Source: Rhodoferax sp.
GTDB lineage: Bacteria; Pseudomonadota; Gammaproteobacteria; Burkholderiales; Burkholderiaceae_C
Assembly (NCBI GenBank): GCA_026785765.1
Contig: JAJAZK010000242.1
Span: 1-5,358, forward strand
Direction: 5' to 3'
DNA: 5,358 nucleotides
Both the position numbers and the translations under genes were made by a program. Of this stretch, positions 1-4,896 are shown piece by piece. The first letter of the stretch is position 1. Each line of letters opens with the position of its first letter. The notes under the pieces are model-generated. The model was given only the letters and a program-made list of their open reading frames with translations, was not told the DNA's origin and ran no database searches.

Positions 1-174
1 CCAAAGTCGTACCCCGTCGGACTTATTTTTCGTGATGCTGGTGCGTGCCTTGTCCAGTGCTGCGGCCTGGCTGTCTATCAGGGTCACGTTATGTCCGCTG
101 CTGAAAAACGCATGCGCAATGCCGGTACCCATCAGACCGGCGCCGACTACGGCCACGTGTTCGTTCTGTGCCAT
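1..174 (-). CDS. 3-hydroxyacyl-CoA dehydrogenase, N-terminal part (runs off left edge)
   Basis: Only the first 58 codons are present, so this is the N-terminal Rossmann half-domain of an NAD-dependent 3-hydroxyacyl-CoA dehydrogenase (3-hydroxybutyryl-CoA type). The enzyme family oxidises a (3S)-hydroxyacyl-CoA to the 3-ketoacyl-CoA in the cytoplasm. Visible evidence is the dinucleotide-binding stretch VAVVGAGLMGTGIAHAF at residues 7-23, followed by an alternating strand ending in an acidic residue (VTLID, 30-34), the usual NAD-selective aspartate. The ATG is well placed: a strong AGAGGAG ribosome binding site lies six bases upstream. It follows the acyl-CoA ligase gene after 13 bases and is almost certainly co-transcribed with it. 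The catalytic His/Glu and the C-terminal domain lie outside the window, so substrate cannot be judged. Carnitine 3-dehydrogenase and related members of the same fold remain possible. Confidence 0.88.
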   Translation of the reverse strand, partial: MAQNEHVAVVGAGLMGTGIAHAFFSSGHNVTLIDSQAAALDKARTSITKNKSDGVRLW

Positions 175-180
175 CAACTG

Positions 181-187
181 CTCCTCT
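181..187 (-). promoter_or_regulatory. Ribosome binding site of the 3-hydroxyacyl-CoA dehydrogenase gene
   Basis: Read on the minus strand this is AGAGGAG, six bases before the ATG at 174-172. It lies in the 13-base gap after the ligase stop codon, so the downstream gene has its own strong translation start rather than relying only on translational coupling. Confidence 0.75.
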
Positions 188-1825
188 TCAGGCCCTGGCC
201 TTGCTTCGGTCCCAGGTCGACGGGGTGACGCCGCGCTCGCGCAGTTCTTTCTTGCGCACCTTTTCTGTCGGCGTGCGCGGCAATTCGGCAAGCGTGTCAA
301 AGTAGCGTGGGATCATGAATGTCGGCATGCGGCTGTCACACCATACCGCCAGGGCGGAGAAGTCCACCGCCACGTCTGGGCGCGGGACGATGAAGGCCAT
401 CACCTCGTCTTCGCCCGCCTGCTGGTCTGCGGCCACGCCAACGACGGCACAGTCGGCCACGCTGGCGTGGCCGCGCAGCACCGACTCGACCTCGAAGGAG
501 GAGATGTTTTCCCCGCGGCGGCGCAATGCATCTTTCACCCGGTCTACAAAGTAGTACCAGCCCTCGGCGTCGCGTTTGAGCGCGTCACCGGAATGGAACC
601 AGAGGTCGCGCCGGGATTCGATGGTTTTGTCCGGCATGCCGACATAGCCCGTCGAGATGATGCCGGGGTGTTTGTGGCGCACCAGCAGCTCGCCCGCCTG
701 GCCGGGTGCTACTTCGTCGCCCGACTCCGGGTCTACCAGTTTTATTTCGAACCATTGGTCCACCAGCACTCCACTGGCGCCAGCGGGGCGCGGTGCGTCG
801 GGCGGTGTCATGAACACGTTGGATATTTCGGTCTGACCGAAGCCGTCCACGTATTCCCGGACGCCGAAACGCTCGGAAAACGGTCCTGCAAGGTCGGGTG
901 CGAGGGGCGCAGCATAAATGCAACGCACGCGGTGGGCGCGGTCGTCCGCCGACGGCGGCTGGGCACAAATGAATGCCAGCGTGGCGCCGAGCAGATTGGT
1001 GACGGTGGCACCGCTGCGCCGTGCCCTGCCAGCCCAGTCGGAGGCGCTGAAGCGGGCATACAAGACGCAGTGGGCGCCCGCGATCAGGCATGGGTAAACG
1101 GTGAGGAACTGGGCATTGCCATGAAACAGGGGGAAACCTGTCATGTACACATCATCCGCGCGCAGGCGGGTCAACTGCACGTCTTCTTCGGCGAAGAAAT
1201 AGAACTGCGAGTGCGGCATTTCGACGCCCTTCGAGGGGCCGGTGGTGCCAGACGTCAACAGCACCGCGGCGGTATCCTGCGGGCCAACGACGCTGGGTGG
1301 GTTACCGCTGTTGGCGCTCAGCAGATCCTTGTAATGGTGCACGCTGATGCGGCGAAACTCTGGTGCCACCTGCCCCGGCGTACCAGGATCGTCGACCAGG
1401 ATCAGTTGTTGTACCGGGATCTCGTCCTCGATATCGAGCAGCCGCGCCGCCAGGGCTGCCGTCGTGACGATGGTGCGGGTTTGCGCCAGCTGCAGCGGAT
1501 GCGCCAGGAAGCTGCCTTTATAGGCATCACTGACCGCTACTTCTACCGCGCCCAGTTTGTTGAGCGCGAACCAGATGAATACAAACTCGAGGCAATTGGG
1601 CAGCAGGATGGCGACTTTTTGCTGTCGGCGCACGCCGAATTCGGCCAGACCATGGGCCAGCCGGTTCACAAGCGTGTTGACTTCGGCGAACGAATGCGCC
1701 CGGCCCGCGTCGGTCCAGGACAGAAACGGGCGCTGCGCTTGGGTGCGTGCCTGGTGCTCCAAGACATGTGGCAGACACCAGTGCTCGCGCGGAAAATGGG
1801 GCTCGAAATGCGGAAAGGTCAACAT
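188..1825 (-). CDS. ATP-dependent acyl-CoA ligase (AMP-forming), CaiC-like
   Basis: A cytoplasmic ANL-superfamily enzyme of 545 residues that would join a carboxylic acid to CoA through an acyl-adenylate. The landmarks occur in order: the ATP/phosphate loop TSGTTGPSKG (about 191-200), the adenine-binding GFGQTE (328-333), the WFHSGD motif whose Asp binds ribose (409-414), and the hinge and CoA-side motif DRVKDALRRRGENISSFEVE (428-447). The catalytic lysine is near the end in PRTPTEKVRKKELR (K522). The RRRGENISSFEVE signature and the LPRTPTEKV ending resemble the crotonobetaine/carnitine-CoA ligase-like group, but this does not fix the substrate. The usual T-G-K around the catalytic lysine is T-E-K here. 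I prefer ATG at 1825. An in-frame TTG at 1855 would add ten residues, and an in-frame TAA at 1876-1874 limits any further extension. Neither start has a clear ribosome binding site. It heads the leftward unit and is divergent from the GntR regulator. Confidence 0.9.
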   Translation of the reverse strand: MLTFPHFEPHFPREHWCLPHVLEHQARTQAQRPFLSWTDAGRAHSFAEVNTLVNRLAHGLAEFGVRRQQKVAILLPNCLEFVFIWFALNKLGAVEVAVSDAYKGSFLAHPLQLAQTRTIVTTAALAARLLDIEDEIPVQQLILVDDPGTPGQVAPEFRRISVHHYKDLLSANSGNPPSVVGPQDTAAVLLTSGTTGPSKGVEMPHSQFYFFAEEDVQLTRLRADDVYMTGFPLFHGNAQFLTVYPCLIAGAHCVLYARFSASDWAGRARRSGATVTNLLGATLAFICAQPPSADDRAHRVRCIYAAPLAPDLAGPFSERFGVREYVDGFGQTEISNVFMTPPDAPRPAGASGVLVDQWFEIKLVDPESGDEVAPGQAGELLVRHKHPGIISTGYVGMPDKTIESRRDLWFHSGDALKRDAEGWYYFVDRVKDALRRRGENISSFEVESVLRGHASVADCAVVGVAADQQAGEDEVMAFIVPRPDVAVDFSALAVWCDSRMPTFMIPRYFDTLAELPRTPTEKVRKKELRERGVTPSTWDRSKARA

Positions 1826-1865
1826 GCCGGGCGGGTGGTGCAAAGAGACTGACAAATTGATTGAT

Positions 1866-1895
1866 CGGACATCTTAGGGCAGAATTGTATAAAAT
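1866..1895 (+). promoter_or_regulatory. Candidate promoter of the GntR regulator gene
   Basis: CGGACA at 1866-1871 (four of six to the -35 consensus) is followed by TATAAA at 1888-1893 (16-base spacer) or TAAAAT at 1890-1895 (18-base spacer), each five of six to the -10 consensus. The RNA would start near 1900, leaving a leader of roughly 25-30 bases before the gene's ATG. It is the most AT-rich part of the divergent gap and the only good promoter-like match pointing rightward there. Confidence 0.45.
1884..1889 (-). promoter_or_regulatory. Candidate -10 box of the leftward ligase operon promoter
   Basis: On the minus strand this reads TACAAT, five of six matches to the consensus -10. TTGAAA (five of six to the -35 consensus) lies upstream at 1915-1910 on transcript orientation, but the spacer is only about 14 bases, shorter than is usual for sigma-70. 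The box overlaps the -10 of the rightward gntR promoter, so the two promoters would compete face to face. The placement fits an RNA start near the ligase gene, but the short spacer makes this a weak call. Confidence 0.3.
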
Positions 1896-1916
1896 GAAAC
1901 TGCTTTCAATATATTG
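1895..1916. promoter_or_regulatory. Two adjoining palindromes, candidate operator for the regulator
   Basis: TGAAA-CTGC-TTTCA (1895-1908) is a dyad with five-base arms and a four-base centre. It is overlapped by CAATATATTG (1907-1916), a perfect ten-base palindrome that runs into the ribosome binding site of the GntR gene. They sit at the expected start of the rightward RNA and upstream of the leftward promoter, where a bound GntR dimer could repress its own gene and affect the ligase operon. GntR/FCD proteins normally bind short palindromes as dimers. The assignment to this regulator is inferred from position only. Confidence 0.35.
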
Positions 1917-1919
1917 GAG
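1916..1919 (+). promoter_or_regulatory. Ribosome binding site that fixes the GntR start at 1928
   Basis: GGAG lies eight bases before the ATG at 1928. An in-frame GTG at 1919 would give a product three residues longer, but it shares its first base with this ribosome binding site and so cannot use it. ATG 1928 is therefore the better start. Confidence 0.7.
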
Positions 1920-1927
1920 TGCGCAAT

Positions 1928-2692
1928 ATGCTTTCCGAATTGCCTGATGTCACGGCTGTGCAAAACGTGTCTCGGGGCGAGCAAGTGCGCGGGCGCGTCC
2001 GCACCAGGGTCCAGGAAGGTAAAAAACTGACGCAGTGCGAAATCGTTCGCGGCGCGCTCGAGAAAGACATTTTTGCCGGAGTACTTGCACCCGGCTCCCA
2101 GCTCGACGAGGAAGAGATCGCGCGGCGCTTCTCGGTATCGCGCACACCGGTGCGCGAGGCCTTGCTGCAATTGATCGAGACCGGACTGGTCGAGAAGCCG
2201 TCGCGCCAGCGGGCAGTAGTCGCCCCGCTGGACGTGCGGCGGCTGATACAGATGTTCGAGACACTCTCCGAACTGGAGGCCGTATGTGCGCGTTTTGCGG
2301 CCCGGCGCATCACAGACCCTGAGAAGCTCTCGCTGGATGCAATTCAGCGTGCGTCCGACGCGGCCCTGCTGGCCAACGACCAGGACGAATATGGCCGGTT
2401 GGGCATCAAGTTCCATGTGGCGGTGTGGCGTGCGACGCATAACGACGTGTTGTTCGAGACCACCCGCAATCTGGCGATCCGGCTTAACCCGTACCGCATG
2501 TTTCAGTTGCGTTCCAAGGGCCGCCCGGAGGCAAACAACGACGACCACAAGGCCTTGCTCGCGTTGATTCAGGCCGGCGACGCCGACGGCGCCTATGCCT
2601 TGATGCGCGGCCACGTCAGCATGCAGGGTGACGTGTTGGCAGACTTCATTTCTTGTGTACCGAAAGTGGTCCTGCACGTTGAGTACACCTAA
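1928..2692 (+). CDS. GntR-family transcriptional regulator, FadR subfamily (FCD domain)
   Basis: A 254-residue DNA-binding regulator. Residues about 36-101 form the GntR winged helix-turn-helix, with the signature PGSQLDEEEIARRFSVSRTPVREAL and recognition helix around 69-82, then GLVEKPSRQRAVV as the wing. Residues about 105-245 form an all-helical FCD ligand domain. Its landmarks are ELEAVCARFAARR, KFHVAVWRATHNDVLFE with His163, and DDHKALLALIQAGDADGAYALMRGHV with His207 and His229. In many FCD proteins three His plus an Asp or Asn four residues before the first His bind a metal; here that position is Gly159. An N-terminal extension of about 35 basic/polar residues precedes the helix-turn-helix. 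The gene lies between the divergent ligase operon and the transporter operon, the usual place for a local regulator. Effector unknown; carboxylates, amino acids or acyl-CoAs are usual for the subfamily. Confidence 0.93.
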   Translation: MLSELPDVTAVQNVSRGEQVRGRVRTRVQEGKKLTQCEIVRGALEKDIFAGVLAPGSQLDEEEIARRFSVSRTPVREALLQLIETGLVEKPSRQRAVVAPLDVRRLIQMFETLSELEAVCARFAARRITDPEKLSLDAIQRASDAALLANDQDEYGRLGIKFHVAVWRATHNDVLFETTRNLAIRLNPYRMFQLRSKGRPEANNDDHKALLALIQAGDADGAYALMRGHVSMQGDVLADFISCVPKVVLHVEYT

Positions 2693-2698
2693 AAGGAC

Positions 2699-2743
2699 TT
2701 GACTTGTGCAAGGAATATATGGATAGTCCCTTAAAAATATAAT
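2699..2743 (+). promoter_or_regulatory. Promoter region of the Liv-type transporter operon
   Basis: A perfect TATAAT -10 box lies at 2738-2743, 41 bases before the binding-protein ATG, but nothing resembling TTGACA lies 15-19 bases upstream of it (that stretch is ATATAT-like). A second weaker arrangement overlaps it: TTGACT at 2699-2704 (five of six) with GATAGT at 2722-2727 (four of six) at 17-base spacing. Either could serve. A strong -10 without a -35 is what activator-dependent promoters often look like. The region also separates the operon from the GntR gene, for which no intrinsic terminator with a T-run is visible here. Confidence 0.5.
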
Positions 2744-2752
2744 CTCGTGCAA
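2703..2752. promoter_or_regulatory. Candidate paired regulator sites flanking the transporter promoter
   Basis: CTTGTGCAAG at 2703-2712 is a ten-base dyad (CTTG-TG-CAAG). A related TCGTGCAA occurs at 2745-2752, matching the TTGTGCAA core at seven of eight positions. The two cores start 41 bases apart, close to four helical turns, with one next to the upstream -35-like box and the other at the expected RNA start. A related TTGTATAA lies at 1885-1892 in the GntR promoter. This suggests a shared operator recognised by the neighbouring regulator, but such short matches can arise by chance. Confidence 0.25.
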
Positions 2753-2771
2753 AACTTTTGACCAATCCCAC

Positions 2772-2777
2772 AGGAGA
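2772..2777 (+). promoter_or_regulatory. Ribosome binding site of the substrate-binding protein gene
   Basis: AGGAGA lies seven bases before ATG 2785. It decides that ATG over the in-frame TTG at 2758, which would place nine extra residues ahead of an otherwise normal signal peptide. Confidence 0.8.
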
Positions 2778-2784
2778 CATCCAC

Positions 2785-3921
2785 ATGACCCCAATCCGGA
2801 AAGTTTTTTCCCGGGCGGCTTTGTTCACCGCGCTGGCGCTTGCGTTGCAGCTCTCACATGCCGCCGACCGCAAGATCGTGATCCTGCAGGCCCTGACCGG
2901 CACCGCAGCGTTTGTTGGTGTGCCGGCATCTGAAGGAATGAAGTTTGCCGCCGACGAACTCAACGCCAAGAACTTTCTGGGTGCAGGTGACAAGATCGTG
3001 TTTGAGGTCGCAGACAGCGCCTCCGCGCGCCCGCAGGCGATGGCGGCAGTGACGCGGTATGCGGCTGATCCGAGCGTATTGTTCATTCTTGGCCCGACGA
3101 CAGCGCCGGAGTCCATTCCGTCGGCCAGCGTGGCCAATGACGCCAAGATCGGGATGAAGGCGATGACCAACGCAGTGGCGCTGCTTGCCGCTGGCCACTG
3201 GGGCTTTATTTCCGCGCAGCAGCCGGCCATCACAATGCCGCAGCTCGGTGACTACGCGGTGGATGTGGCCAAGGTCAAGTCCTGCGCCACCATCCGTTTT
3301 ACCGACAACGAGGCGTATGTCGACCTCGAGCGCATGTTCGTGGAACACACGGAAAAGCGAGGGATGAAGTTTGTCGACCGCACCGGCATCAAGCAGGCGG
3401 ACTCGGACTTCTCTGCCATCGCCACCCGCATCGTCGCAGCCAAGCCCGATTGTGTGATGTTGTTCACGTTGGGCCCGTCGGCCGCCAATCTCGCGATCCA
3501 GCTCAAGCAGGCCGGGCTGCCAGCCAACGTCAAGCTGATTGGGCAGACCGGCTTGTCGTCGCCACAGTTGGTGACCATCGGCGGCGCAGCGGTCGAGGGG
3601 CTGGTATTCAATTCGGACTGGACGCCTGGCGGCAACACTCCGGCGGCGCAGGCGTTTGCCGCAGCCTACAAGGCAAAGACTGGCAAGGATGCGGACAACT
3701 GGGCCGCACTGGGCTACAGCTACATGACGGTGGTGGCCACCGCAATCAAGGCGGCGTCGCCGAACCCGACCCGCGAGAAGATCCGCGATGCCCTGGCCAA
3801 GACCAAGGACGTTCCGGTGGTTGTGGGCACCGGAAAATACAGCTATGTCGACCGGATACCGACCTATGGCTCGGTGTTCCTGATGGTGAAAGACGGAAAG
3901 TTCGTTCCGGCTCCCCAGTAA
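2785..3921 (+). CDS. Branched-chain amino acid-type ABC transporter substrate-binding protein
   Basis: A 378-residue periplasmic binding protein of the type I fold (LivK/LivJ-like, Peripla_BP_6 family) that would capture the substrate and deliver it to the LivH/LivM permease pair. Residues 1-26 are a classic signal peptide: basic start (IRKVFSR), hydrophobic core (AALFTALALALQL) and likely cleavage after SHA. There is no lipobox Cys. The mature protein shows strand-rich KIVILQALTGTAAFVG, EGMKFAADELNA (50-61), the VEVADSAS-like segment and DPSVLFILGPTTAPESIP (95-112), whose GPTT replaces the G-S-x-S/T ligand loop of amino-acid binders. Later come the second-lobe ADSDFSAIATRIVAAKPDCVMLF (206-227) and the C-terminal SDWTPGGNTPAAQAFAAAYKAKTG and AALGYSYMTVVATAIKAA helices. 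Family members carry amino acids, amides, urea or aromatic and other carboxylates, so the ligand is open; the linked CoA ligase favours a carboxylate. First gene of the transporter operon. Confidence 0.92.
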   Translation: MTPIRKVFSRAALFTALALALQLSHAADRKIVILQALTGTAAFVGVPASEGMKFAADELNAKNFLGAGDKIVFEVADSASARPQAMAAVTRYAADPSVLFILGPTTAPESIPSASVANDAKIGMKAMTNAVALLAAGHWGFISAQQPAITMPQLGDYAVDVAKVKSCATIRFTDNEAYVDLERMFVEHTEKRGMKFVDRTGIKQADSDFSAIATRIVAAKPDCVMLFTLGPSAANLAIQLKQAGLPANVKLIGQTGLSSPQLVTIGGAAVEGLVFNSDWTPGGNTPAAQAFAAAYKAKTGKDADNWAALGYSYMTVVATAIKAASPNPTREKIRDALAKTKDVPVVVGTGKYSYVDRIPTYGSVFLMVKDGKFVPAPQ

Positions 3922-3934
3922 ATTTGCACGCCTG

Positions 3935-3967
3935 AGGACCACTGGCGCACCCCTGCGTTGGTGTCCT
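3935..3967 (+). promoter_or_regulatory. Hairpin between the binding-protein and permease genes
   Basis: The bases fold into a near-continuous stem. AGGAC (3935-3939) pairs with GTCCT (3963-3967), C3940 is bulged, AC pairs with GT, three G-U pairs follow, and CGCA (3946-3949) pairs with TGCG (3954-3957), closing a CCCC loop. That makes 14 pairs with one bulge. No T-run follows, so it is not an ordinary intrinsic terminator. It begins 14 bases after the binding-protein stop and ends 19 bases before the permease ATG. It would suit protection of the upstream message's 3' end or partial read-through, giving more binding protein than membrane protein, as is known for other ABC operons. That role is inferred. 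Confidence 0.55.
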
Positions 3968-3986
3968 GCACGGCGAAAGACATCCC

Positions 3987-4883
3987 ATGATTGCGCAACA
4001 AGTATTGAACGGGCTGGTCCTGGGCGGCGTGTACGCCTTGTTCGCCCTGGGCTTCACGCTGATTTTCGGCATCCACCGGATCATGAATATGGCGCATGGC
4101 GCGGTGTTCATGGCGGGGGCCTTCATCGGTCTGTTCACGGTGCGGGCCGGTCTGCCGATCTGGTTTGCCCTGCCTGTCGCCATGGCCGGTGCCGGACTGA
4201 TTTCCATACTGGTTGAGGTGGTTGCTTTCAAACCGCTGCGCAAGCTTGCCTTGGCCGATGCGGAGCTGGCCTCGATCATTTCCAGCATTGGTGCGGGCCT
4301 GATTATCCTTAGCATCGGGCAATACGTATCCAAGACCGAAACCATGCGTTTTCCGTTTGGGACTGTCCCTGTGGAAGCGATCCAGGTCCTGGGCCTGCGT
4401 GTCACCATGCTGCAACTGCTGATGCTGGGTGTCGCGTGTCTGATGGTTGCGCTGCTCGCCTATTACCTGTACCGCACGGCCCGGGGCCGGCAGATTCGCG
4501 CCGTGGCGGGCAACTACCGCGCCGCGCAGTTGCTGGGCGTCAACCCGAATGCGATTTTCTACCAGACCTTCTTTTTGTCTGGCGCCTTGGCGGGTGCCGC
4601 CGGCGTGATGGTTGGCCTGGCGTTCAATGCAGTGCAGTTTCTGATGGGCGAGCCCTTTTTGCTGAAGGCATTCGTCGCCATCATCCTTGGCGGCTTGGGC
4701 AGCGTCCCGGGCGCACTGATCGGTGGCCTGGTGCTTGGCCTGCTGCAATCGCTGTCGGCAGCGTATCTCCCCGCATTGCTGGTGGACGCGGTCATATTCC
4801 TGTTTCTGTTTGTCATCCTGATGGTGCGACCGGACGGGTTGTTTGTGCAGAGCGTGCCCGAGTCTGCGACCAAACGCGTTTAG
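3987..4883 (+). CDS. livH: Branched-chain amino acid-type ABC transporter permease LivH-like
   Basis: A 298-residue inner-membrane protein, one of the two permease subunits of a Liv-type importer. It opens with the family signature NGLVLGGVYALFALGFTLIFGIHRIMNMAHG (residues 8-38), then further hydrophobic segments at about 56-80, 95-113, 139-162, 192-216, 225-255 and 263-282. The cytoplasmic coupling loop reads GRQIRAVAGNYRAAQLLGVN (167-186), where the ATPase subunits dock. The late signature LLKAFVAIILGGLGSVPGALIGGLVLG (225-251) and the end VRPDGLF (280-286) are typical. The length is normal for LivH. The ATG has only a weak purine-rich GAAAGA upstream (3975-3980), so translation may be modest compared with the binding protein, whose site is strong. 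It lies 65 bases after the binding-protein stop, across a hairpin, and 13 bases before the LivM gene. Confidence 0.93.
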   Translation: MIAQQVLNGLVLGGVYALFALGFTLIFGIHRIMNMAHGAVFMAGAFIGLFTVRAGLPIWFALPVAMAGAGLISILVEVVAFKPLRKLALADAELASIISSIGAGLIILSIGQYVSKTETMRFPFGTVPVEAIQVLGLRVTMLQLLMLGVACLMVALLAYYLYRTARGRQIRAVAGNYRAAQLLGVNPNAIFYQTFFLSGALAGAAGVMVGLAFNAVQFLMGEPFLLKAFVAIILGGLGSVPGALIGGLVLGLLQSLSAAYLPALLVDAVIFLFLFVILMVRPDGLFVQSVPESATKRV

Positions 4884-4896
4884 CCGAAAGACGACG

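Noticed and set aside
32..1852. A 606-codon open frame on the plus strand opposite the ligase gene
   Set aside because: It is codon-aligned with the ligase gene (its first codon base faces the ligase third base). In GC-rich genes the sense codons that would create antisense stops (TTA, CTA, TCA) are rare, so such frames stay open by default. The translation has no recognisable domain, while the opposite strand has a complete set of ligase motifs.
1826..1855. TTG at 1855 as start of the ligase, giving 555 residues
   Set aside because: No ribosome binding site precedes it, TTG is rare, and the added residues SVSLHHPPG show no family feature. It cannot be fully excluded because ATG 1825 also lacks a clear ribosome binding site.
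2693..2732. Possible intrinsic terminator after the GntR gene (GGACT at 2695-2699 with AGTCC at 2725-2729)
   Set aside because: The arms are only five to seven pairs with a loop of about 25 bases, and the following bases are TTAAAAATAT rather than a T-run. It may matter as a dyad for protein binding, but not as a terminator.
1874..2794. A 306-codon open frame on the minus strand across the GntR gene
   Set aside because: Same codon-aligned antisense relation, with a low-complexity His/Arg/Gln-rich translation and no domain; the plus strand encodes an intact regulator.
2854..3942. A 362-codon open frame on the minus strand across the binding-protein gene
   Set aside because: Antisense shadow in the same alignment; the plus-strand protein has a signal peptide, ribosome binding site and family features.
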